A DNA stretch of 49,638 nucleotides from DASXSB01 sp036506275 (GCA_036506275.1 DASXSB010000071.1:1-49638); one strand, 5' to 3'; shown: positions 1 through 8,252, numbered from the stretch's first letter. Numbers and translations are program-made. The notes: generated by a model from the sequence alone, not told the origin.

Positions 1-1
1 C

Positions 2-118
2 CATCACGTGATGGCGCGGGTGGAGCACTGGAAGGCGATGGAGCAGCGGTACATCCCGGGGACGGCCGCGCGCTACCAGGCCTCCGACGGCTTCGGCGAG
101 GAGCGCGCCGGACACTGA
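2..118 (+). CDS. C-terminal fragment of an unknown protein (cut by window edge)
   Basis: An open frame enters from the left edge and ends at the TGA at 116-118. The 38 visible residues are charged and aromatic, with a stretch HWKAMEQRYIPGTAARYQ, and I do not recognise a family. A strong hairpin follows directly and fits a transcription end. The start lies outside the window, so neither length nor function can be given. Confidence 0.5.
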   Translation, partial: HHVMARVEHWKAMEQRYIPGTAARYQASDGFGEERAGH

Positions 119-121
119 GCC

Positions 122-165
122 ACGAAAGGCGGCGGGCCCGCGCCCTCCGCCTTTCGTCCTCGTAG
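122..165 (+). terminator. Rho-independent-type hairpin after the first gene
   Basis: An 11-bp perfect inverted repeat (122-132 with 147-157) encloses a GC-rich 14-nt loop that contains its own cgggcccg palindrome. Only a weak pyrimidine run follows (ttcgtcct). It sits between the stop at 118 and the GTG at 197, so it separates the left-edge gene from the potassium importer. Confidence 0.6.
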
Positions 166-196
166 GCCTTCAAGCGGCGGGCGTATCATTGGGCGC

Positions 197-2017
197 GTGC
201 GCCTGCACTGGCTGAAGCGCCGGATTCTCGGCACCCCCCTCCCGACCGCGCAGTCCCGCCACGAGCGCCTGGACAAGATGACGGCCCTCGCCGTCTTCGC
301 GTCCGACGCGCTCTCTTCCGTCGCCTATGCGACTGAAGAAATCCTGCTCGTGCTCGTGCTGGTGGGAACGGCCGCCCTCAGCTACTCGATCCCCATCGGC
401 CTCGCAATCTCCGGACTCATCGCGATCGTCGTCAGCTCCTATCGCCAGACGATCGGCGCCTACCCGCAGGGGGGCGGCGCTTACATCGTCACCAAGGACA
501 ACCTCGGTCTCTTTCCCGCCCTGATCGCGGCCGCGGCGCTGCTGATCGACTACGTGCTCACGGTGGCGGTGAGCGTGGCCGCCGGCGTGGCGGCCGTGAC
601 CTCCGCCTTTCCCGCACTCTTCCACTACCGGGTGGTGCTCGCGGTGGCGGCGGTGGTCATCATCGCGATCGCGAACCTGCGCGGGATCAGGGAATCGGGC
701 AAGATCTTCGCGGCGCCCACGTATCTCTTCATCGTGAGCGTGTTCGCGCTGGTGGTGTACGGGGCCGCCGGCGCCGTGTTCGACTTCCTGCCCGAGGCGC
801 CGTATGCGCCTCATCCTCCCGGTCTGGAGGGCATCGGCCTCTTCCTCGTGCTGCGCGCGTTCGCCGCCGGCTGCACCGCGCTGACGGGCGTCGAGGCCGT
901 CTCCGACGGCGTGCCCGCCTTCAAAGCGCCGGAAGCGTACAACGCGCGGGTCGTGCTCCTCAGTCTCGGCGCCATCCTCGTCACGCTCTTCCTTGGCATC
1001 ACGTTCCTCGCCTACGACTTCGGGATCACGCCGAAGGCCGACGAGACGGTGCTCTCGCAGCTCGCCCGCCGCGTGTTCGGCACCGGGGTGCTGTACTTCG
1101 AGGTGCAGGCGGTGACGATGTTGATCCTGCTCCTCGCTGCCAACACGTCGTTCGCCGATTTCCCGCGCCTGTCCTTCTTCCTGGCCCGGGACCGGTTCAT
1201 CCCGAGGCAGTTTGGTAACCAGGGCGATCGTCTCGTCTTCTCGAACGGCATCCTGATCCTGGGCGGCGTCGCCGCCCTTCTCCTCGTCATCTTCAAGGGC
1301 GACACGCATCGCCTCATTCCGCTTTATGCGGTGGGCGTCTTCATCTCGTTCACGCTGTCGCAGGCGAGCATGGTGCGGCGATGGTTCCGGCTACGGGCGC
1401 CGGGATGGGGGTGGCGCGCCGGCGTCAATGCGGTAGGGGCCCTCGTGACGGGGGTGGTGATGCTTACCATCGCCGCCACCAAGTTCTCGCACGGCGCGTG
1501 GATCGTCATCGCCCTCATCCCCACCCTCGTGATGCTCTTCATGGCCGTGCACCGCCACTACGACGAAGTGGCGCGGCAGCTCTCCGTCGACGAGTTCGCG
1601 CCGGGGCCGCCGCTCCGGAACACGGTCCTCGTCCTCGTGGGCGACATCCATCGGGGGGTCATCTACGCGATCCAGTTCGCGCAGTCGCTGTCGCCGAACG
1701 CGAAGGCGGTCTACGTCGAGACCGATCCCGACCGCACGCGGCGGCTCGAGGAGAAGTGGGGAAAGTGGGGCATGGGGTGCCCGTTGATCGTCCTCAGCTC
1801 TCCCTACCGGTCGCTGCTCGGGCCCCTTCTCGAGTACGTCGATCATCTCCTGGCCCAGGACGACAAGCAGATCGTCACCATCGTGCTGCCGGAGTTCATT
1901 CCTGCCCGCTGGTGGCAGCATCTCTTGCACAACCAGACCGCCCTCCTGATCAAGGGCGCCCTCCTCTTCCACAAGCGGGTGGTGGTGACCGACGTGCCGT
2001 ACCACCTCAAGCGTTGA
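197..2017 (+). CDS. kimA: KimA-like potassium:proton symporter (KUP/APC superfamily)
   Basis: The 606-aa protein probably imports K+ with protons across the inner membrane. About twelve hydrophobic segments occupy roughly residues 30-455 and a soluble domain fills the last 140 residues. The N-terminal pattern (basic start, then SDALSSVAYATEEIL and YRQTIGAYPQGGGAYIV), the mid-protein ALTGVEAVSDGVPAFK and the C-terminal LLHNQTALLIKGALLFHKR / PYHLKR match Bacillus KimA (YdaO) as I remember it, in the same order and at nearly the same length. The start is GTG; the tract upstream is too short (79 nt after the previous stop) to hold the c-di-AMP riboswitch found upstream of kimA in Bacillus. In KimA the C-terminal domain is cytosolic and regulatory. 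Generic annotation would say APC family permease. The family is sure, the substrate is inferred from similarity. Confidence 0.85.
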   Translation: MRLHWLKRRILGTPLPTAQSRHERLDKMTALAVFASDALSSVAYATEEILLVLVLVGTAALSYSIPIGLAISGLIAIVVSSYRQTIGAYPQGGGAYIVTKDNLGLFPALIAAAALLIDYVLTVAVSVAAGVAAVTSAFPALFHYRVVLAVAAVVIIAIANLRGIRESGKIFAAPTYLFIVSVFALVVYGAAGAVFDFLPEAPYAPHPPGLEGIGLFLVLRAFAAGCTALTGVEAVSDGVPAFKAPEAYNARVVLLSLGAILVTLFLGITFLAYDFGITPKADETVLSQLARRVFGTGVLYFEVQAVTMLILLLAANTSFADFPRLSFFLARDRFIPRQFGNQGDRLVFSNGILILGGVAALLLVIFKGDTHRLIPLYAVGVFISFTLSQASMVRRWFRLRAPGWGWRAGVNAVGALVTGVVMLTIAATKFSHGAWIVIALIPTLVMLFMAVHRHYDEVARQLSVDEFAPGPPLRNTVLVLVGDIHRGVIYAIQFAQSLSPNAKAVYVETDPDRTRRLEEKWGKWGMGCPLIVLSSPYRSLLGPLLEYVDHLLAQDDKQIVTIVLPEFIPARWWQHLLHNQTALLIKGALLFHKRVVVTDVPYHLKR

Positions 2018-2084
2018 GGCAACCGGCGCCCGCGTGCCGACCGTGGTGTCGCGGGTCTGGTACACTGAACCGCCGCGTCATCCG

Positions 2085-3002
2085 ATGAATATCCAGCTCA
2101 GCGTGGACGGCCCTCTCGACGTCGGCGCCACTCTCGCCCGCTACCATTTGTGGGGTGAAGACCCCGCCAACCGCGTCGTCGACGACGCGTTCCTCCGTGT
2201 CGGCCGTGTCGGCGATCGCCTGCAACCGTACGCGGTACGGTGGCGGGGCGGGATCGACGACGTGCGGCTCATGATCAGCGTACCCGGGCCGCGGACGGAG
2301 GCGGCGGCGAGGGCGGTGACGGCGGAGGTCCGGAAGATCTTCGGGCTCGATTTCGATCTTCCCGCGTTTTACCGGGTGGCCAAGGCCGACCGCGCGCTCG
2401 CCGAGATCGTGGACGCGCTTCCCGGCCTTCGGCCCACGCTCACGCCGAACCCCCTCGAGATGCTCGTCGCCTCCATCACCGCCCAGCAGGTGAATCTGGC
2501 CTTCGCCTTCACACTGCGCGGCCGCCTCGTGCGCCGGTACGGAGCGGAGCTGCGCATCGGCGGGAAGACCATCCACGCTTTTCCGGCGGCGTCGGCGCTG
2601 GCGGCGGCGGATGTCGCCGAGCTCCGATCGATGCAGTTCTCCCAGCGCAAGGCGGAATACGTCCGGGACGTGGCCCGCGCTGTCGTCGATGGTCTCGACG
2701 TCGAGGCGCTCGCCGCCACTCCGGACGGGGCCGTGATCGAGCGCCTCACCGCGGTGCGCGGGCTCGGACGGTGGACGGCGGACTGGTTCCTCGCCCGCTG
2801 CGCCGGGCGCGGCAGCGTGTGCCCGGCCGGTGACCTCGCCGTCCGCAAGGCGTTCGACCACTACTATGGACGGGGCCGGATGCTGAGTGAGGACGCGATT
2901 CGGCGGCGGGCCGCGCGCTGGGGGCCGCACCAGAATCTCGCCATCCACTATCTGCTGGCCGGAATGCGCCGGCGGCGAGCGTCGATGGGAGGCGGCGCGT
3001 GA
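2085..3002 (+). CDS. AlkA-like DNA-3-methyladenine glycosylase (HhH-GPD)
   Basis: This 305-aa base-excision repair enzyme should remove alkylated purines from DNA. The helix-hairpin-helix is visible as VRGLGRWTADWFLAR (about residues 220-235) and is followed by the region with the catalytic aspartate in PAGDLAVRKAF. The tract LTPNPLEMLVASITAQQVNLAFAFTLRGRL is the usual family core. I chose the ATG at 2085 because it opens the conserved N-terminal domain; an in-frame start exists 17 codons earlier at 2034. The stop overlaps the GTG of the next gene (GTGA), so the glycosylase, DUF971 and MFS genes form one operon. There is no Fe-S cluster cysteine set, which separates it from the Nth/MutY branch. 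Confidence 0.85.
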   Translation: MNIQLSVDGPLDVGATLARYHLWGEDPANRVVDDAFLRVGRVGDRLQPYAVRWRGGIDDVRLMISVPGPRTEAAARAVTAEVRKIFGLDFDLPAFYRVAKADRALAEIVDALPGLRPTLTPNPLEMLVASITAQQVNLAFAFTLRGRLVRRYGAELRIGGKTIHAFPAASALAAADVAELRSMQFSQRKAEYVRDVARAVVDGLDVEALAATPDGAVIERLTAVRGLGRWTADWFLARCAGRGSVCPAGDLAVRKAFDHYYGRGRMLSEDAIRRRAARWGPHQNLAIHYLLAGMRRRRASMGGGA

Positions 3003-3325
3003 TCCGGAAGCTCACGCTGCCGATCGTCGGACAGCCCGACCCGAACACGCCGAAAGACGTCCACCTGGTCGGCCGCTATGCCCTCGGTGTCACGTGGAGC
3101 GACGAGCACGGCAGCATCTACCCGTTCGACCGTCTCCGCCGCGACTGCCGCTGCGGTGCCTGCGGTACCGGGGAGCCGCTGACGCGCACGATGGAGTGGC
3201 CACGGGACATCAAGCGCGCGGAGGACGGGTTGCGCGTGCTCTGGAGCGACGGACACCCGAGCCTCTATCCCTATGCCGAGCTCCGAGCGCAGTGCCGGTG
3301 CGCGGGGTGCACCGGCGGCCATTGA
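2999..3325 (+). CDS. DUF971 / GBBH-like N-terminal domain protein
   Basis: A 108-aa protein with two copies of the family's signature: VTWSDEHGSIYPFDRLRRDCRCGAC and VLWSDGHPSLYPYAELRAQCRCAGC. This beta-rich domain also forms the N-terminus of gamma-butyrobetaine hydroxylase, where its cysteines bind zinc; stand-alone versions have no settled function. The start is GTG, overlapping the previous stop, and the stop overlaps the ATG of the MFS gene by one base, so translation is probably coupled. The internal duplication is clear by eye. Confidence 0.85.
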   Translation: MIRKLTLPIVGQPDPNTPKDVHLVGRYALGVTWSDEHGSIYPFDRLRRDCRCGACGTGEPLTRTMEWPRDIKRAEDGLRVLWSDGHPSLYPYAELRAQCRCAGCTGGH

Positions 3326-4737
3326 TGGAGGAAGCTCAGAAGCGGCGCGTGCTCGTCGGCGTCATGCTGTCCGTCTTCCTCGCCGCCATGGAGTCGACGG
3401 TGGTGGCGACGGCGATGCCGACGGTGGTGGGCGCCCTGGGCGGCATTCACATCTACTCGTGGGTGTTCTCGGGGTTCCTCCTCACCTCCACCGTCACCAT
3501 GCCGCTGTGGGGACGGCTCTCCGATCTCTTCGGGCGCCGACCCACGTTTCTGACCGGACTCGCCGTGTTCTTGATCGGCTCCGCCCTTTCCGGACTCGCG
3601 CAGGGCATGGTAGAGCTGATCATCTTCCGGATGCTCCAGGGACTAGGCGCCGGCTCGCTGATGACGATCGGCATGACGATCATCGGCGAGCTCTTCGGTC
3701 TCGAACGCCGCGCCAAGATGCAGGGCTACATCTCCGGCGTGTGGGGCGTGGCCGCCCTCGTGGGACCTCTGCTGGGCGGCTTCCTCACCGACCACGTCTC
3801 CTGGCGCGCCGTCTTCTACATCAACGTGCCCTTCGGCGCCATCGCGATGGCGCTCATCGCGACCGCGCTGCGCGAGGAGAACCGCGCGCGCCGGCGGCCC
3901 GTCATCGACTACGCGGGGCTCGTCCTCTTCGCGGCGGGGGTGTCCGCATTGTTGCTCGGCGTGCTCGAAGCCGGTCGCACCACGAGGTGGACGGGCGCCG
4001 ACGTCGTCGCTCCTCTCGTAACGGCCGCGGCCGCCCTTACCGCGTTCACGATGGTGGAGCGCCGCGCGCCGGAGCCGATCGTTCCCCTTCGGCTCTTCCG
4101 TAACCGCATCGTCCTCGCGGCCGGGGTCACGGGCTTCATGGCGGGCATGGCGATGTTCGGCGCGATCTCGTTCGTTCCGCTGTTCCTACAATCCGTGAAC
4201 GGTGCCTCCGCGACGCAGGCGGGCTTCGTGCTGACACCGTTCATTCTCGGGTGGGTGTCCCTGTCCGTGACGAGCGCGCGTCTCGTCCTGCGCATCGGCT
4301 ACCGGGTGGTGGTGGTGACCGGCATGGTGTGCCTCACCGTCGCCTTCTTGCTCTTCACGCGATGGAACGTCGGACTGTCGCTGGCCGGCGCCATGCGCGA
4401 CGTTCTCATCGCCGGCGTCGGAATGGGCATGACGATGGTCCCCATGCTCATCGCCGTCCAGAGCGCGGTGACACGCGCCGATCTCGGCTCCGCGACGTCC
4501 GTCACCCAGTTCTTGCGCACGGTGGGGGGCGCCGTGGGGCTCTCGATCATGGGCGCGGTGATGACGCAGCGTCTCGCCGCCGGCTTGCCGATGGCATCGG
4601 CGCTGCACGGTGTCTTCGTCGTGGGATTTGCCGTCTGCGTCGGGGCCTTCCTCTCCGCATTCCTCGTGCCCGGCGGTCGCGCCCGGGATCTTGCCCAGTC
4701 GGAGATGCGCGGCGAGCCGAGCCGCGTCGGAGGCTGA
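3325..4737 (+). CDS. MFS drug:H+ antiporter, DHA2 (14-TM) type
   Basis: This 470-aa inner-membrane exporter has about 14 hydrophobic segments. Motif A appears as GRLSDLFGRRP near residue 66, and the antiporter motif C region reads GVWGVAALVGPLLGGFLTD. The opening SVFLAAMESTVVATAMPTVVGALGG is the typical DHA2 TM1. It probably exports hydrophobic toxic compounds with proton exchange; the substrate cannot be told from sequence. The ATG at 3325 overlaps the DUF971 stop, and the next gene follows after 2 nt, so all belong to one transcript. An open extension far upstream in frame is an artefact of low stop-codon density. Confidence 0.88.
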   Translation: MEEAQKRRVLVGVMLSVFLAAMESTVVATAMPTVVGALGGIHIYSWVFSGFLLTSTVTMPLWGRLSDLFGRRPTFLTGLAVFLIGSALSGLAQGMVELIIFRMLQGLGAGSLMTIGMTIIGELFGLERRAKMQGYISGVWGVAALVGPLLGGFLTDHVSWRAVFYINVPFGAIAMALIATALREENRARRRPVIDYAGLVLFAAGVSALLLGVLEAGRTTRWTGADVVAPLVTAAAALTAFTMVERRAPEPIVPLRLFRNRIVLAAGVTGFMAGMAMFGAISFVPLFLQSVNGASATQAGFVLTPFILGWVSLSVTSARLVLRIGYRVVVVTGMVCLTVAFLLFTRWNVGLSLAGAMRDVLIAGVGMGMTMVPMLIAVQSAVTRADLGSATSVTQFLRTVGGAVGLSIMGAVMTQRLAAGLPMASALHGVFVVGFAVCVGAFLSAFLVPGGRARDLAQSEMRGEPSRVGG

Positions 4738-4739
4738 CG

Positions 4740-5243
4740 ATGCCGGGTGACGTCCCCCTTCTCGAGCGTCTCGCTCAGCTCCCGGCGGTACCCGCCGCCT
4801 CCGCGCTCGCGCTTCTCGAACGCTTGCCGGCGCCGCACCAGGACCCCGTGCTGGGATCGCTCTTCGGGGTCGACGACGACGGCGACGCCGTCGTCAACGC
4901 CCTCGTGCCCGCGGTGCTCCAGCAGTTCGAGCAGAAGAGCGAGCTCACCTGTTACGGCGCGCTCCTGGAAGGCCTGACGGGAATCTGGAACGCGGCGGTG
5001 CGGGCGGCGGTGGTGGCGCGCCTTCGCGCCGCCGGCCTTCCGCCCGACGACCTCCTCCTGCGATTGCAAGCGCTGTCGCCCACGCTCGGCCTCGCCAAGG
5101 AGAAGGGAGAATGGGCGCGGGAATGGGTGGCGGATCCCTCCACGCAGGACACCATGCTCGTCCAGCAATGTCTCGTCCGCATGCTGTTCGCGCTCCGCGC
5201 CCTCGCGGAAGCGCGCGCGAGCGAGCTCACCACCGACACCTGA
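4740..5243 (+). CDS. Hypothetical protein, leucine/alanine-rich helical
   Basis: A 167-aa protein of unknown function. The sequence is almost entirely predicted helix (LLERLAQLPAVPAASALALLERLPAPHQDPVLGSLFG...) with an acidic DDDGDAV patch near residue 43 and no signal peptide or membrane segment. The ATG at 4740 lies 2 nt after the MFS stop. The CMD/AhpD-like gene follows 11 nt after its stop, so it sits in the same operon. No domain recognised. Confidence 0.7.
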   Translation: MPGDVPLLERLAQLPAVPAASALALLERLPAPHQDPVLGSLFGVDDDGDAVVNALVPAVLQQFEQKSELTCYGALLEGLTGIWNAAVRAAVVARLRAAGLPPDDLLLRLQALSPTLGLAKEKGEWAREWVADPSTQDTMLVQQCLVRMLFALRALAEARASELTTDT

Positions 5244-5250
5244 GAGGAGA
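5242..5250 (+). promoter_or_regulatory. Ribosome-binding site of the putative selenoprotein gene
   Basis: GAGAGGAGA lies 4 nt upstream of the ATG at 5255, a near-ideal Shine-Dalgarno. It shows that the frame containing the internal TGA is opened by a proper start, which argues against a decayed gene. Confidence 0.7.
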
Positions 5251-5254
5251 CGCG

Positions 5255-5599
5255 ATGCACGTCCACGAGCGTAACGCCGAGAAGAAACGACTCAACGGTC
5301 TGCTCCTGAAATCCTCGATGAAGGTCTATCGGGGATTTGGCGATCTCGGCCAGCGCGTCTTCGCCGATGGCGCCCTCTCGAAGAAGCACAAGGAGCTCAC
5401 GGCCCTGGCGGTGGCGGTGTCGCAGAACTGTTTCGATTGAGTGGACCACCGCGTCGAGGAGGTCCTCGACCAGGGCGCCACGGAGGCTGAGATCGCGGAG
5501 ACGCTCGACATCGGATTGCTCATGGGAGGTACGCTGGCGGTGAAGTCCGTCCGCCACGCCTTCTCGGTCCTGGAACAGCTCAGCGCGGGAGGAAAGTGA
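5255..5599 (+). CDS. CMD/AhpD-like peroxidase with in-frame TGA, probable selenoprotein
   Basis: Reading from ATG 5255, the frame meets TGA at 5438-5440 and then continues without interruption to TGA 5597-5599. If the first TGA is read as selenocysteine the product has 114 residues, with Sec62 in C59-F-D-U62-V-D-H65. Both halves belong to one carboxymuconolactone decarboxylase/AhpD-type domain: KKHKELTALAVAVSQNCFD before, and VDHRVEEVLDQGATEAEIAETLDIGLLMGGTLAV after. The TGA replaces exactly the second cysteine of the family's CxxC redox pair. A perfect 7-bp hairpin starts 12 nt after the TGA (listed separately). Such proteins act as thiol-dependent peroxidases or disulfide reductases. Standard gene calling would split it into a 61-aa ORF and a 3' remnant. 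The family's usual histidine four residues after the second Cys is Arg here, while position +3 is His. No selA, selB or selC lies in the window. The alternative is a point mutation or sequencing error TGC to TGA. Confidence 0.75.
5453..5470 (+). promoter_or_regulatory. Bacterial SECIS-like hairpin just after the in-frame TGA
   Basis: A perfect 7-bp stem (5453-5459 with 5464-5470) is capped by the 4-nt loop AGGT. Its loop starts 19 nt after the TGA at 5438-5440. Known bacterial SECIS elements lie in the coding region directly after UGA, with the apical loop about 16-37 nt away and a G among the first two loop bases. Both conditions are met here. SelB binding itself is inferred. Confidence 0.6.
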
Positions 5600-5601
5600 C
5601 G

Positions 5602-5997
5602 ATGGCCACGAACCTCGACAACTATCGGGACATCTTCGACAAGAAGAGCTTCGCCCACATCGCGACCGTGGGCAAGGACGGCACGCCGCAGATCACCCCC
5701 GTGTGGTTGGACTTCGACAACGGTCTCATCCGATTCAACACGGCGCGGGGCCGCGTCAAAGAGCGGAACCTGCGCGCCAATCCGAAGGTGGCGCTGTCCA
5801 TCCAGGATCCCGACAATCCCTATCGCTACGTGCAGATCCGCGGCCGTGTCGCCGAGATGACCGAGCAAGGTGCCGACGCCCACATCGACGCGCTCACCAA
5901 GAAGTATCTCGGACAGGACCGCTATCCGTTTCGCCAGCCGGGCGAGGTCCGGGTCCTCGTGAAGATCCGGCCCGAGCACGTGCAGACCATGGGGTAG
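5602..5997 (+). CDS. PPOX-class FMN/F420-binding oxidoreductase
   Basis: A 131-aa split-barrel flavoprotein-fold protein. FAHIATVGKDGTPQITPVWLDFDNGLIRFNTARGRVKERNLRANPKVALSI is the usual family core, and the YRYVQIRGRVAEM strand follows. Relatives bind F420 or FMN and reduce small substrates; which cofactor is used here cannot be read from sequence. The ATG at 5602 sits 8 nt after GGAGG at 5589-5593, which lies inside the end of the CMD/AhpD-like gene, so the two redox genes are translationally linked. A GTG at 5596 overlapping the previous stop is the alternative start. Confidence 0.8.
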   Translation: MATNLDNYRDIFDKKSFAHIATVGKDGTPQITPVWLDFDNGLIRFNTARGRVKERNLRANPKVALSIQDPDNPYRYVQIRGRVAEMTEQGADAHIDALTKKYLGQDRYPFRQPGEVRVLVKIRPEHVQTMG

Positions 5998-6000
5998 GGA

Positions 6001-7911
6001 GTGATCCAGGTCGAGGGTATCGCGAAGGGGTACGGCGGACAGACTCTGTTCCGCGATCTGTCGTGGCGGATCGTGGACGGCGAGCGGATCGGTCTGGTGG
6101 GCCCGAACGGAGTGGGCAAGACGACGCTCTGTCGCATCCTCGCCGGTCTCGAGGATCCGGACGAGGGGACCATCGGTCGCGCGCGGGACACGACCATCGG
6201 CTACCTCGCGCAGGAGGTCACCACTACCGGGACGGGATCCGTGCTCGCGGAGGCGCTCGGCGGCTTCGAGGAGGTGTGGCGGATCGAGAGCGAGATGGAA
6301 GCGGTCGCGCGCGAGCTGGAGGCGGCGCCCAGCGAGCGGCTCACCGCCCGCTACGGCGATCTCCAGCATCGCTTCGAGGCGCTCGGCGGCTATCGTCTGG
6401 AGACGGAAGCAAAGACGATTCTGGGCGGACTCGGGTTCCGGCCTGCTGACGTCACGCGGCCGCTCCTCGAATTCTCCGGCGGGTGGCGGATGCGGGCCGC
6501 CCTCGCCCGTCTCCTCCTTCAGCGCCCGTCGTTGCTGCTGCTCGACGAGCCTACGAACCACCTCGACCTCGAATCGCTGGCGTGGCTCGAGACATTTCTC
6601 ACGGACTATCCGGGGACCGTCGTCGTCGTGTCCCACGACCGCTACTTCCTGAACCGCATGGTGACGTCGATCGCCGACCTCGACGCGTCCGGTATCACCC
6701 GTTATCCGGGGGACTACGACGACTACCTCGTGGAGCGGGAGGCGCGGCGCGAGTTGCGGGAAGCCCAGGCCCGTAACCAGGCCAAGCGGGTGGCCGAGAT
6801 CGAGCGGTTCATCACACGCTTTCGGTACAAGGCGACCAAGGCTCGCCAGGTCCAGAGCCGGATCAAGATGCTGGAGCGCCTGGAGCGCATCGAGGTCGAC
6901 GGTCCCGCCCACCGGATGCGCCTCGCCTTTCCGGCGCCCCCGCGCACGGGCCGGCGCGTCGCGACGTTGCGCCGAATGCACAAGGCGTACGGAACGAACG
7001 TGGTCTATGCCGGCGTCGATTTCGAAGTCGAGCGCGGCGAGCGCGTGGCCCTCGTGGGCGCCAACGGCGCCGGCAAGTCGACGCTGTTGCGCGTCCTCGC
7101 GGGGACGCTCGCCTTCGACGCCGGCGAACGGACCCTCGGCACTCACGTCACGGTTCACTACTACGCCCAGCACCAGCTCGATGCCCTCGATCCCGGGAGG
7201 ACTGTCCTCGAGGAGCTGGAAGCGGCGGCGCCGGAGGCGGCCGCCACGCGGCTGCGCACGCTCTTGGGAGCGTTTCTCTTTTCCGGCGACACCGTGGAGA
7301 AGAAAGTGTCCGTGCTGTCGGGCGGCGAAAAGGCGCGCCTGGCGCTGGCGCGCATGCTGGTGCGGCCCGCCGCCCTCCTGGCGCTCGACGAGCCCACCAA
7401 TCACCTCGATCTGGCGTCACGGGAGGTGCTGGAGGACGCGCTTGCATCCTTCCCGGCCACCATCGTGTTCATCTCGCACGACCGCTACTTCATCAACCGC
7501 GTCGCCAATCGCGTCGTCGAGGTGGAGAACGGCCGCCTCGCCAGCTATCTCGGGACCTACGACGATTACCTGGACGCCAAGGCGCGCGCGGCGGCGCCGA
7601 TCGAGCCGGCACCCGCGCCGCGAGAACGAAAGGCGACGCCCGACGAGACCCGCCGCGCCGCGCCCAGACATTCGCGTGTGGCCGGCGAGGTCCGCGCGCT
7701 GCGGCGGCGATTGGAGGAAGTGGAGCGCCAGATCCATGCGCTGGAGGCGCGCCTTCAGGAGCTCGGAGTCGCCTTCGCCGATCCCAAGCTCTATGCCGAC
7801 GGCGATCGGGTGCGCGCGGTCACCACCGAACGCAAGAACGCCGAGGAGCAAGTGGCGTGGCTCATGCGGGAGTGGGAAGAGCTGTCGACGCAGCTCGCCG
7901 CCCATGAATGA
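6001..7911 (+). CDS. ABC-F family ATPase (Uup/EttA-type, soluble)
   Basis: This 636-aa cytosolic protein has two fused ATP-binding cassettes and no membrane segment. Walker A motifs are GPNGVGKTT (34-42) and GANGAGKST (about 353-361). The signature regions are FSGGWRMRAALARLLL and LSGGEKARLALARMLV, and both Walker B regions read LDEPTNHLD. The interdomain linker (EREARRELREAQARNQAKRVAEIERFI, cut here) is the helical ABC-F arm. The last 85 residues are a coiled coil as in Uup-like proteins. ABC-F proteins act on the ribosome, relieving stalls or giving antibiotic resistance; this subclass is undetermined. The start is GTG, 3 nt after the PPOX stop. The end overlaps the HNH gene start by 8 nt. 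Confidence 0.88.
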   Translation: MIQVEGIAKGYGGQTLFRDLSWRIVDGERIGLVGPNGVGKTTLCRILAGLEDPDEGTIGRARDTTIGYLAQEVTTTGTGSVLAEALGGFEEVWRIESEMEAVARELEAAPSERLTARYGDLQHRFEALGGYRLETEAKTILGGLGFRPADVTRPLLEFSGGWRMRAALARLLLQRPSLLLLDEPTNHLDLESLAWLETFLTDYPGTVVVVSHDRYFLNRMVTSIADLDASGITRYPGDYDDYLVEREARRELREAQARNQAKRVAEIERFITRFRYKATKARQVQSRIKMLERLERIEVDGPAHRMRLAFPAPPRTGRRVATLRRMHKAYGTNVVYAGVDFEVERGERVALVGANGAGKSTLLRVLAGTLAFDAGERTLGTHVTVHYYAQHQLDALDPGRTVLEELEAAAPEAAATRLRTLLGAFLFSGDTVEKKVSVLSGGEKARLALARMLVRPAALLALDEPTNHLDLASREVLEDALASFPATIVFISHDRYFINRVANRVVEVENGRLASYLGTYDDYLDAKARAAAPIEPAPAPRERKATPDETRRAAPRHSRVAGEVRALRRRLEEVERQIHALEARLQELGVAFADPKLYADGDRVRAVTTERKNAEEQVAWLMREWEELSTQLAAHE

Positions 7912-8209
7912 GTTCTGGGCGCCGCCCGATCCCGCGCATCTGGGCCGCGAGCGCGCGCGGGCGCGCGAGCTTCGCGGCAGCCAGTGGTGGAAGCGACGGA
8001 TCGAGACCGGTCTCTGTCACTACTGCCGCACCAACGTCGGCCGGCGTGCGCTCACGATGGATCATGTGGTCCCCCTTGGGCGGGGGGGCCGCAGTGTCCG
8101 GGGTAACGTCGTTCCCGCCTGCAAGGCCTGCAACAACCTCAAGAAATCCCTCGTCCCCGTCGAGTGGCAAGCGTACCTGGACCGGCTTCAGCGCCTCCGC
8201 GACGACTGA
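7904..8209 (+). CDS. HNH endonuclease domain protein
   Basis: A 101-aa protein. The zinc-binding cysteines pair as C38-x2-C41 and C73-x2-C76, and the catalytic core reads DHVVPLGRGG (D53-H54) followed by GNVVPACKACNNLK. Stand-alone small HNH proteins of this kind are nucleases of uncertain role, often in repair or restriction settings. Its ATG lies inside the end of the ABC-F gene (8-nt overlap), suggesting translational coupling. It ends the first long operon; no convincing terminator follows. Confidence 0.85.
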   Translation: MNEFWAPPDPAHLGRERARARELRGSQWWKRRIETGLCHYCRTNVGRRALTMDHVVPLGRGGRSVRGNVVPACKACNNLKKSLVPVEWQAYLDRLQRLRDD

Positions 8210-8217
8210 CATTTCTC

Positions 8218-8252
8218 GTCACTTTCCGGTGACCAAAAACGGTGACAGTGAC
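8218..8252 (+). promoter_or_regulatory. Clustered GTGAC repeats upstream of the pilin promoter
   Basis: GTCAC at 8218-8222 faces GTGAC at 8229-8233, and two more GTGAC copies follow at 8242-8246 and 8248-8252. The cluster begins about 60-90 nt upstream of the -24 element, where sigma-54 activators such as PilR bind in other bacteria. The assignment as an enhancer is inference. Confidence 0.4.
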
